DNA from: Apoderus coryli
Lineage: Eukaryota > Arthropoda > Insecta > Coleoptera > Attelabidae
Direction: 5' to 3'
Length of the DNA stretch: 64,000 nt
NCBI GenBank assembly: GCA_911728435.2
Contig: OU452201.1
Coordinates: forward strand, 14,756,001 to 14,820,000
Each line of letters starts with the position of its first letter. Within the stretch, counting starts at the first letter, position 1. The notes under the pieces were generated by a model, which searched no databases, was not told where the DNA came from, and saw only the letters and a list, made by a program, of their open reading frames with translations. Positions 1 through 11,285 of the stretch are shown piece after piece. The translations under genes and the position numbers were made by a program.

Positions 1-2890
1 GTGCTGCAAAAAATATATAAGATAAAATGTATAGAAATTAATCAAGTCTAGTCCTGTCTAATTGAAGTATTCGTGCTTGATACTTTGATGCTTGTCTGAG
101 TCGCCGCCGTGTGTCGCATCGTCTCAATATTGGAATAATAATAAAATAGTAAAGAGAGTTTTACAAAACAAATTTTAACATATGTTTTATAAAAGCTTTT
201 GATGGGTTCTTATAAAACAAAATGCTTTTATAGTTACTCTCTTATTAGCTTTTACGGGAGTAATTTAAACATAACCTAAATTGAGCCCTTTGTTTATGTT
301 ATGTATGTTATAACTTATAACTGCCGTTATTAAAACGGTTTGTTGAGTGTCTTTAAGAGAGTTCGAGGATCTTGAGGTAGAAAATTTGGCATGTGTTTAT
401 TAAGTATAGCAAAAAGCTTCTTTTGGGAAAAATGCGGAACATTATTTGATACTGCCCATGTTCGCATGTTTTCTCTTAGTTTTGCATTTTTTTCTAGCTC
501 ACTTGTGCTTGAAGCATGATATTGATCACCAATTCTCTATTTCGGCTACCCGCTCACCATCTAGTAATAATTCCTCCTGAGAATTTATCAGTCTTCAAAA
601 TATTTGATGTCTTATAAATTGTCATTAATTTGATTAGATTCTATTACAGTTTGCTACTTTTTATTATAGTCACTAATGTTTTCCCTTTGATAATTTATAA
701 TATTGTAATTAATTTTCTATTAAATGCACAACTGCTTTTCGTTTGGACATTTTAAACCTGTGTATGATATAACAATAAATATCAGTTGAAAATAAATAAG
801 ACTATGTTATATATTCGTTCTAGGTAATGTTTATGACAGCATCTTAATTTTATGAAATATGCATTGGCAACATATTTATTTTTTTATTGTTTTTAATAAA
901 ATAACTAAAAAACAATTTCGTAATTATTAATTTGCGCACAAATTTGCTGCAGCAAACAAATCGCTCTTAATAACGACAATAAAAAAACTATTTTATTATT
1001 ACGAAACGTACTTTAACAGAATAATTTTATAATTGTTTTTAAAGGAACAAGTTAATCCAGACTAGTACTTTTACAAAATGCTTTTAAAACCAATTATCAT
1101 TCGGAACAAATTCGTCCTATAAAAAATATTTTATAAACGTTTATAAAACTGTTACGATATCATATTTTATAACTATTTTATTATTTTGCTGTAAAAACGT
1201 TCTTAAAACAGTTTTTTTCACAGAAAAGTTTAACACAGCAGTTTTATCACCAAACGAACCTTTAAAGAACAAAAAAGTTTTTACTAAGCGGCAATAAAAT
1301 AATTATAAAATATATTAGTTCTTTAAGAATGTCGAATTGCTAGTTGGGGTTCTTTAGGTACCTATCATTGCATTAGCAAGAAAAGTCCATTTATCATACA
1401 GTAATATTTATTATTTTTTGTTCTACTATCTCTCTTACATATGCATGCAATTATAATAAATTGATTTTTGATGGGTATTTCATATATTATCTTTTTAATA
1501 ATTTTTAGACATAAACTGACCATTAACATTTTTTACGCAATTTTGGTAGAGGAATTGAAAAACTACAGTAATCTCTTGTTCTAGATTTCACTACACCCCA
1601 ATGAATTCAGCATTTTATTATTTACATGATTTAGATAAACATACCATTTAAAAAAAAATATTTCCTGCAATTCCACTTGGCTAACGTCTAGTCGATGCCG
1701 ATATTTTGTCATCTTACTAACATACATCCTCAGACAAAGCGTTTATGTTTCCAACGATGTTCTTAAGTTTTTTACAAGTAGTTATAGACAGCTGTCTGTT
1801 GCAATACTAAGTCGTATGCAATAAAATCTAATAAGATCTATTATCTAATTTACCTGATACCTATACCTTATTTGTTACGGTTACTTTTACAATGAAGTAT
1901 TTTTAATAATTAAATACATCTGTTCCTGTTATGGCAAGTTATTATAATTTTATTTACTTACACCTCTCGAAATATAAATAGATTTAAAAATAAAATATAA
2001 AGTGGTAATTAAGTTGCAAAACAGGCCAATGAATTTTAATTAAACACACGACTCAGCATTAATTAGCTAAGTTAATGACTTCCAACATTTCGATTAGTGT
2101 TCCAGCGCTAGCCGTTTTCCATATTGAGGAAATGTTTACTTTATTCTATTTATATATAACCGACTCCTTATTTTCCGGATCACATTATCTAAAATTGGCT
2201 TATTCAAGAGGTTTAAACTTTTTCAAATGAAAATTTCTTAATTCAATGACTGCGAAGATATAAATTTAGCTTATGATTATGGCACACGCAAAAAAATCTA
2301 AAATATCGGCTATTTAAATGCATCAAATGTTTTTCAGAAAAATGCATATTTATTATACAGAGTGATATTTTTTAATTATATCGTTATTAATAAATAATTA
2401 TGTAAATTATCGTATCGATTGGTTCAATTATTATCGAACAATCATTACTTGATAGGACGCGCATTTTTAGTGATATCGTTAAAAAACTACCATTCACTGT
2501 TGGCCGTCTCTTTTAGTAATTTTTTGCTAATCAAAATTAAAATAAGTTTTATATGATTAACAACTGCCTTAATGAGATCGTAGTTAGAAATAAGAACATA
2601 TAAGAATTTATTACGTTATTTTTGCCATTAGGGGTCCAAAACCATTAATTCCAGTAGGTACCTAATTTATTTTAAACGCACCCACGTTGAGATCCCCCTA
2701 TTTTGAAATATTGACACAAAAGACCAATGCTGACTACCTCAAAGAACCGAAAAAAAATAATAGGTATATCCAGTCGATAGATATGTACGACCTTAATGGT
2801 TGTAGTCAGTAAAATGTTTGCCATTTGCACCAATTTTAAAATAAAGTATTGGTTCTGAATACTTTTTAAATCAATCTTAAAATCGTTTTC
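1..2890. other. AT-rich stretch without a recognisable gene
   Basis: No frame with coding character and no RNA gene. Around 890-1310 the sequence is dense in short AAAACG, TTTATAAA and AACAGTTTT motifs and reminiscent of the AACGTT array at 18.8-19.5 kb, but I could not align units. If the CSRNP assignment at 34.5 kb is right, this is intronic. Confidence 0.6.
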
Positions 2891-2929
2891 AGGCGTGGTA
2901 GATAAAAGCACCAAGCACATGAAGAATCT

Positions 2930-3196
2930 TATACAACATTATCTTCTTCTTCAAGTGCCGCCGTGGCATGATCTTCACCTTGTCCACAGCCGACCTAAAG
3001 AGTGTCGTGGTGTTTACTCCATACGGCGAAGATTCTTGAGCCAAGATGTTCTTCGGCGACCAGGACAACGATTTCCCTCTATTTTTCCCTGAACAACAAT
3101 GTGGAACAATTCATATATCGGATTTCTCATTACGTGGGCAAAGTACTCCAGCTTTCTTCTTTTTATGGTATTAAGTACCTCTCTTTGTTTATTCAT
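2930..3196 (-). pseudogene. 3' end of a non-LTR retrotransposon
   Basis: On the minus strand it reads MNKQREVLNTIKRRKLEYFA, HVMRNPIYELFHIVVQGKIE, CPGRRRTSWLKNLRRM; a shift then gives LFRSAVDKVKIM. This is the familiar tail (GHVMR...GKI.G.R..GRRR.SWLKNLR...LFR.A) of insect reverse transcriptases. It has a frameshift near 3020 and no upstream reverse transcriptase, so it is a 5'-truncated dead copy. Confidence 0.65.
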
Positions 3197-3199
3197 ACA

Positions 3200-5540
3200 A
3201 CATTATGAAGAATCAAAAAAGAATAGCTAATAGCTTTTTTTGGTATCAAGCAGCTTTGTATAGTAGTAGCAAAGATTAATCTTTGTGTAGATTAATCTTT
3301 GGTAGTAGTAATAGGTATAATATGACGCTGAGCTTCTTGACTGAAAATTATCTGTTTCTAAAGACAATAGTTTTACAGTCAAAAGAAACGTACGTTTTAT
3401 ATAAATTTAGTTTGCTGAGAATCAGCACACACACATGTTTTATGAAGAGGACTGTCGGACCCGATATCTATTAGTCGCCGGCCTGCTGCTTCTGGTACTA
3501 ATTGACATTGGTGCGGGTCGTATCGCCTTTAGGCCCGCACGAGACTACTATTGAAAATATAGGCAAAGCGGCACAGCTGTCGTAAGCAGCCGGCAAACTT
3601 CTCGTTCTCTTTTTTTTATTATTTTATTTTGTAATATTCCTACCCCGCAGGATTTTTGAAAGGTTTTGTCAGCTGTTTGTTATGATATACCTGTTTTTTG
3701 TGCGATCCACCAGTCATAAAATATATTTTTAAGCACATATATCCGCGTATAATGATGTGTGTGTGTACGTAAGTATCAGTTATTCGTTAAAATTGCTTCT
3801 TTCTCGTTTACTTGCTAATGTGGTAAAGTCAGATGTTGCGAGACATTTAAATGATACAGTTGCATGTATTTGAACAATCAATATAAAAAGGATATGCGTG
3901 TCTTTTTTTGTATTTTTAATTTTCTTTTTCCAACTGCAAATGCAATATTTCTTTTATGTCTAGTTTAAAAAAGCTGTGTGGTTTTTTTGAATGGCACGAA
4001 AGCTTCTGGTAGAATTCTTTATTCTATACATCATGCAGTTAACAAAACGTAACACGAAAAGGTGAAGAGTTCCCAAGCTTGTGAAGAAAAACATTTTTTT
4101 GAGAACACCACATTTCTTGCTTACCATCAGGTAATAATACCTTTGGTGGGAGATACACAAATATAAAAGTTTCTTTATGTATTAAAACAACTAATTATAT
4201 GTTGAATTAAGAATATAAATTTAATACTGAATACTTTTTGCACCAACAATAAACTCTAAAAATTATGAGGGTATAAAAATTAGCATTAACGAAAAATGTG
4301 ATCTCAATAACAATTCTTAAATTCTCCTTATTTTGTTCATTAGTAATTACTGAACAACTGGGTTGTTGTTAAGTTTTCCCATAGTCGTCATTGTTATATT
4401 AAAAGTCTCGACATGAACGTCACTTTATAATTTATTAGTGATCTGACAGCTCCGTCATTCGAAATGATTTAAATATAAATATGACGCGCCATTTTTGAGG
4501 AGACAAAACAAATGGGGACTAAATCTGGTAAATATGCAGAGTGGGGAAAATAATTCTACTGGAATTACGTTTGTAGAGCCTAAATCCTCAGTGAAATTTT
4601 TAATCCAGCAAATATTATTATTATTATTATTATTATTATTATGATACAGAAGTACTAAATTCTATAAGCAACAGGAATGACTTCAATTTCATTTTTATAA
4701 CAATACTTTATATTTCAAATAACTACTGAAGATTAATACCAAATAATAATAATTCATGCTAAACAAACGAAGAATTTGGGAAAAATACATGAAAAAATAT
4801 GTATATTAATCTACATATATGATAAATAGTTCATAAAGTAAAACTGTAAAGTATTAACTGTGAAATTAATACCAAGAAAAATTTCCATTTATTGATGCAT
4901 CGTTCTGGTATTTATAAATCCACCTGTGTCTTACACACACTAATAAACCCAATTCATATCAATAACTGATAACTCTGAATAAAGTAAATTATTTGCTAAA
5001 TAATAAAATATCACCTGTGAAACTTTTCGCGGAATTGAACTTTTGAATTCATTTTCCTTATCATGTGTATATATATTGTGTATACAAATACAGCAAAATA
5101 TACGATAAAAACATGATTATTACTTAAAGAGATATTACGTGAAATTAATGTTACATCCGCATTAGTGAATCAGCTAAAAAATTCTAATTAGTAATAATAA
5201 AACAAATTTTCATAAGCAGGAAACTAGAATTACTCACAAAAATCTAAAAAGCACAAGGAGTGGGTTTACGTACCCTGAAAAATATTTTTTAATAATACGT
5301 TATATCGGAAACAGAGTTATTATAACGTTTTCTATATATGTTATTTTACTAACAAATAATAATATGTGGTAGACAAGGTGTGGTAATAAAATACTGCTGC
5401 TTCTACGAAAGAACTAGGCATACGCCAAAGGAGACCGCAGATCATGAAGCCTTCTCAATCCAATAAATTGTGTATCTTTTAATTGTTTATTTAAACGATC
5501 TTTTTGAAGACTAAACTGTGCGCGAAATTTGAACGGTGTT
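3200..5540. other. No gene; one G+C-richer patch
   Basis: A patch at 3455-3600 (GTCGGACCCGATATC...GCCGGCAAAC) stands out in base composition but has no frame or recognised motif. An AAAGATTAATCT palindrome pair lies at 3270-3302. The rest is AT-rich without signal. Confidence 0.5.
4612..4642. repeat. (ATT)n microsatellite
   Basis: About ten uninterrupted ATT units within an AT-rich, gene-free stretch. Confidence 0.9.
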
Positions 5541-5550
5541 CAGGTCGTAT

Positions 5551-5765
5551 GTAAAAGAAACAATTTTATTTTATGCTAACGTCTCAACAATCTTTATTGT
5601 TATTCTCAGAGTAAATTTATTTATTACTTTCGTTGATGATATGTATTCTGTTTGTGTGTCTCGTATTATTATTCTTTATAGACCGAGAGGAGCAGCTATT
5701 TTGGTCCTGTGCGATGACAATAAAGATTGTCGAAACGTTGGCATAAAATACAATTGTTTCTTTTA
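5551..5765. repeat. Inverted repeat pair with 52-bp arms
   Basis: Left arm 5551-5602 and right arm 5714-5765 are imperfect inverted copies; the outer part reads TAAAAGAAACAATT. The right arm carries GATGACAATAAAGATTGTC then GAAACGTTGGC, again like a hammerhead core with a damaged first strand. No coding sequence lies between. Confidence 0.6.
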
Positions 5766-5769
5766 AATC

Positions 5770-6250
5770 TGACACTGCTGCCTTTTCTATTTGGGGTACA
5801 ATTAAAAATCGAGGATATTATACTACGCCCGTAACCACTATGAAAAATTTGTAAATTTAAGACGTGGGTAAATAATGTTTCTTTGAATTGTTTCACATTT
5901 AGTGTTTTCCTTTTTAAATTAAATATTAGATTGGTATCTTGAGATGTCCAAAGTTCTTAAAATGTTCAGTAATTGTTCTTGATATTACTTTATCACATTG
6001 TTCATAAATAATACATACATTTAAATAATCTTCATGTGTATAATTTAAACACCCCGGCATTTTCATGAATAATTTTAAACTGGTAAGTGACAGCGTTATA
6101 ATGACAGTTTTTAAAAAAAAATACCGTATGCAATTTACTCGTTTAACAATAATTCAAAAACTAACATTTTAGAGATATACAACACACACAATTACAATTT
6201 ACTCATTTGGCAATATTTCAAAAGCTAAACATTTTACAGATATATACAAC
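5770..6250 (+). repeat. Dispersed repeat family R1, copy A
   Basis: About 480 bp, from TATTTGGGGTACAATTAAAA to ATATACAACCTACTT, recurs in inverted orientation at 14375-14910. The last 60 bp (near 6126-6180) are duplicated in tandem at 6188-6245: CAATTTACTCGTTTAACAAT versus CAATTTACTCATTTGGCAAT. No long frame and no clear termini. Confidence 0.7.
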
Positions 6251-9200
6251 CTACTTAATTATTGAATACTATATTATGTTAAATTACATTTTTTTTTGTA
6301 CTGGAATTACTGTAATCGTTAATACACGTATCGTATCATATTATACAATAAATATCAGTATATGTACAAATAAACCTTTTTTGCGTTATGGAACCACACT
6401 CACACAACATATATCTGTGAACATAAATAATTGATAATAATAGACGTGCTCTGGGTAGGTATCTGCTACATCACTCCCCACGTTACGCTTTGGTGGTCTT
6501 TGGCATCGTGAATAAAGAGAATTTTCTTGTACCAAATATATTTCTATACTCTGTACTCTACTTTCTGTGATTTAAATAGTACGTGGCATAAAGTGATGTA
6601 TGTATTGAGTAAAAGCTTCGTTCATGAATGACGTGTCACATAATAATTTAGAATACCGTTTTTTTTTTAATCTTATTGATATACTATAGAAAAACTCTAT
6701 TTTACTAACCGATCATAATAATATTAACTAAACATAATTTTAACCAACTTGCGTGAGTTTTTAAAATAAAACTCACGATATAGGTGAGTAATTTTATTTG
6801 TCTAGTAGCTAGGAATGTCTGTGTTCGACTGTTTTTAATAATAATAATAATAAATCGACTTTATTGCACTCATACAAAAAAAAATCTGATTATAATGTTT
6901 TATAAAAATAAAGTACAATATATGAATTCAAGGCGAAGTCTAGCCGAGGCTATACTCTTACTTAACCCAAAATACGAAGTTTTCGATTTAATAGTTAAAA
7001 AAGTCTAAATCGACACAACATAATATGTTTATTACAAATTCCTCGATACAATGAGCCGGATCGCAGTTTCATCATCAATGGCAAATAAATAATACCTACC
7101 GACAAGATTCCCATTTAAGATATTAAAATTTGTTATCTCAATTTAATTATTACAAAAACACGCCCCGCGTAGAAATTTAATTTTTATACCAATTAATTGT
7201 TTAAATTTCAGATTTAAAAATGATTATAAACAAAATATATTATTTTTAATTTGATTTTATAACGTTTTATATTTAATTTAAACATGATTAAGTTAAATAT
7301 TTCCGTTTATTAATTATTTAGATGTGTTTTATTAAAATTTTGAAGACAAATTTAGCATAAAATATCATCAGAATTGCTTTTAAAAGTCCCAATCATCAGC
7401 ATCAAATGCATTGATTCTAGAATATCCATTCAATTCTTAAAATAATAAGTCTTTATTTCTGCGATTTTTTGCATTAAATCTTAATAAAATTCATTTCAAG
7501 ACCTGTGAAGAACTAAGTATATCGGATATATTAATAAATATTTTAAATTTTAACAGTAATAAATTAAAATAAATTGCATAAAATGTATACAGATTAATCG
7601 TACTAAATGAATAAAAATCAAAAGTTTCTTAAGCAAACCAATTCCAATTAGATAGATTAACATAAGTAATACAATCTTAATCACGACTTTTTAGTCCAAT
7701 TATATCAAAATAATAAACCTTGAAATGCTAGGAAAGTAACTTGTTCTATATTCTTAAAACCATAAAATACATAATAATACTTAATAGCAACAGCATAATG
7801 GTTCGGTATGTAGAAATGTCTATAGTGCATAATATAAGTGACAGTAAAGCAAGAAGATTTACGAGGGAACTGAAATATAAACGTATACTTTAGTACCTAT
7901 CGTGTTTTAGAATTATTGGTAAAATAAATATTTTTGGGGTCAATAAGATTTTTCCCGTATCTGGAAATGACCCTATCTGAGCTGCCATTGTGCTCAAACT
8001 TGTTTATTTATAGGGTCTTTCAATTTATTAGTTAAAAATGGGCACCTCCATAATTTCCGCGGAAGGGACAGATTCTGATGGGTCTTAAATTCTAACAGCT
8101 AAGATCTTTATATTTAAAATAAAACGGGAAGTGCTTGTCGCATAGAGATCAGGGGTCAGTTTTACTTATAATTCGTGCGTTTAATTCAATTCAAAGTTAA
8201 AAAAAAACTAAAGATGCCGTTAATAGTACCGATACCCAAAATGGGACACCCGCAGGGTTGGGCTGATTTTTTTAATAAAAATCATATATAAAAGCAACCC
8301 ATAAATTTTGCTAAATCTTCCGCTTTTAATTCACACAAGCTGTCTTATTATTATAATATTATTTATACTTTATATCTACCTATTAAATCTACGAAATAGA
8401 CAAAGAACTCAAAACAGTTAAAAAACAACAATGCAATACAACAGAAAAACAAATTATTTTTAATTTTCATTAAAGATCTTATACAAAATTATTAATTTGG
8501 ACGTCTTTTCTATTCCTAGTTTTCTTTAGACAAATTATAGTAATCATAAAGTCAGAAATAATAAATTAAGTGCTGATGATTAAAAAATCATCATTTTGAA
8601 CAATTTAATAATATAAATTTAAAAAAAAATCAAATAAATCATAATTTTTTTGGTTTTTATATAAAAATCATTGATTTAAAAAAAAATCAGTATTTGTCCA
8701 ACTCTGGGCACCAGGTACATAGGGTTTATGCAGATTATATAGCTATCTTGCTATGATTTTCATATAACAAAAAAAAAAACATTTGTCGTTCAATATACCT
8801 ACATCCAAAATTTTTTTATTAAATTAATTCAACTACATATTACTGAAAGTTCTCGATAATTTTATTAATATCTCTCTTCTGAAAATGAAGAAATTGAAAT
8901 TTCATCGTATTAATCTACAAGGTATAAAGGTTGCGTTGAAAAATTAATGAACACGATAATAGTTTCGAAAATATGAGTTTTGAAGCATGAAAAATACAGA
9001 TAATAGGGACCTACTATCTAAGAATAAATAAAATACCAAAATATATTAAAACCCTATGTTTTAGTAAAATTAAAAACAAAACCATAACTAAATGTTAAAT
9101 AAAGGAAATTTGTTTTAATACCTGTAAAATTAGGTACAATTTAATCAATCCTCGTAGATGAAACTGACTGATTCTAAAACCAAATAGCAGAGATTGCATA

Positions 9201-10862
9201 CACATTATACCAAAACAAGAAGGCGCATAAACTATAAAGCGAAATATAAAAAGAACACTATTCACAATATGCAACAAATAGCAATCAACTCACAAACAAT
9301 ATACCCAACAGAAAGTATCGATTGCATTTATAGGTTAAGGTCGATTGTCTTACAAAGCCTTGCGATTTTGCAACAATCTACATGCATTAGTATTTCGATG
9401 CAACATAAAAGCAAGCCTTATAAGCGAACTAAACTTTTGTTTGGGAAATCTAGCGATGCAATTTTTATGGATTAAAATGCATCTTAGACATGCACAGCAT
9501 TATACAGACAACTGTGTGGCTCAAGTTCGCACCGAAGTTCATATTATCCTCCTTTACTTTGGATTATTACACGCTTTAACACTCAATATGACACTTACAC
9601 TTTTATCATTATGGCAGCTTTTCAACTGCTTTAGACGGCCTCTTAACTGTGTATTTGAATGCTAAGCTTGACTTCAAACGTCGGTGATTCTTTTCTCTAA
9701 GATTTTTAGTTTGCACCTAACAACGTTGGGCGGTATAATAATTATGTGGAAAAGTAGAAAAGCAAATCGAAGATATTAATCGAAAACATATGGTTTACCT
9801 CAAAGGGATCTGCAGATTCAGATGCAGCCATTTATGTGCAATATATTACTTGTCATAAAGAAGGAAAGACAATCATTAACTCTATTTACTTAATTAATTT
9901 GTAATGTTTTACGTCTTCTCACTCTCTGCAATCCGAACACATAAATTTAAACAAAAACGGACTTATTGAAATATCCTTGTAACACTGCAACATTTTTATA
10001 CAAGTTCATATTTCATTTTTATTACACCATTTACAAGCAAACGTAAACTGCTACAAAACTTGAATAAAGAACAACAAAATAATTTAAAATTTATATATGA
10101 AATTAGATGCAATTAATTATCGCATGAATAAAATCTCTATACTACCTACTTAATAAATAATTTAAATTATGCTCATTTCTCATTAGACGGAAAATACTTA
10201 AATATTATGAATAGATACCTATTCGGTAGCTGTAATGTTATTGTCCTCATAAATTAACATAAATTAAACATAGAATTGAAAATTATACTTTGCACACTTT
10301 ACATTATTAGAATGCAAAATAAGCCTGAGATTGGTTTTTTTTAATATTAACGTTGTGTAGCTATTCGGTGGCGGCCCTTGGAGCAAGCAAATCGTGCGCC
10401 TCAAGCTATGTTAGCAGGTATTAGACCGCGCTACGGTGCATGGTCTGACGACTTTGTGTTTCGTATTATGTGTGTATGTTGAGTTGGGAGTAGCGACCTC
10501 ACTATAGCCTATATGCCTCTCCCTCCTTCACCCCACGACTATAACACGCTAAGCTCCAAAGAAGAGAAAAAATACGTAGCATAGAACACAGCGTTGCCAA
10601 ATGAAGGAGTTGCGTTTATAAAAAATAATAATAATAATATAATAATAATCTTTATTCAGTAAGTAACATACATCGCTCATACAATACTCAGTATATATAA
10701 ACAACATACAGTCACTCCCGAAAAGGCAGAAGTGCAACTGGCAAACTTGGTCTGCAAGCTGTTTTTAACACTCAACCTTATACACAAAAAGACAACACAC
10801 ATAGCTCTCTAATTACAAAAATTTCATACGCAAATTATACAAAACAGACATTTATATACTAA
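6251..10862. other. AT-rich stretch without a recognisable gene
   Basis: Mostly above 75 percent A+T with many stops in all frames. A block at about 10370-10560 (TCGGTGGCGGCCCTTGGAGC...CCCACGACTATAAC) is G+C-richer and may be a transposon piece just upstream of the non-LTR fragment. I could not identify it. Confidence 0.5.
10624..10649. repeat. (AAT)n microsatellite
   Basis: Interrupted AAT units next to the non-LTR fragment at 10863-11165. Confidence 0.8.
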
Positions 10863-11165
10863 TTAAGTGAGACTACGCTTAAGGTGCCTCGAGAATGCAG
10901 AAATTGAACTACCTTTGCATTGAGGGGAGAGGGCATTATATAACTTTGCTATATCAAATGTAAAGCTTCTCTCAAATATACCAGTTCGATGAACAGGCGG
11001 CGTTAAGCTGCCTCTAAAACGCAAATTCAAGTTGTGGACATCTGTGCGAAACGAAATTCTTCTGTAAAGATATGCAGGCTGTTTAAGTGTAATAATCTTG
11101 TGGTATAATGCAGCTCGATGCACATAGCGTCTGGTTTTCATATCGTTTAAAAAATATAACTGCGG
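10863..11165 (-). pseudogene. C-terminal fragment of a non-LTR retrotransposon polyprotein
   Basis: The minus-strand frame runs RVPQLYFLNDMKTRRYVHRA, then YHKIITLKQPAYLYRR, HNLNLRFRGSLTPPVHRTG, FERSFTFDIAKLYNALSPQ and a tail AFSRHLKRSLT. The R-G-x-L-x-x-P-x-H-R-T-x-x-F-x-x-S-F ... LWNxLP pattern is the C-terminal region of many insect non-LTR elements. It ends in a stop at 10863 and is preceded by a stop. No complete element is present. Confidence 0.55.
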
Positions 11166-11285
11166 TACCCGCTAATTATATTACCAAATTGGTACCTATT
11201 TAATATTTAGTTGAGTTATGCTCATATTTTTAGTAGGTCGAAGCTACGAACGATGTTGATGTTTTTTTCCAACTTCCAACTATTA

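Noticed and set aside
10863..11141. 92-codon minus-strand frame as a host gene
   Set aside because: Motif order is that of a non-LTR retrotransposon C-terminal region and a stop precedes it in frame.
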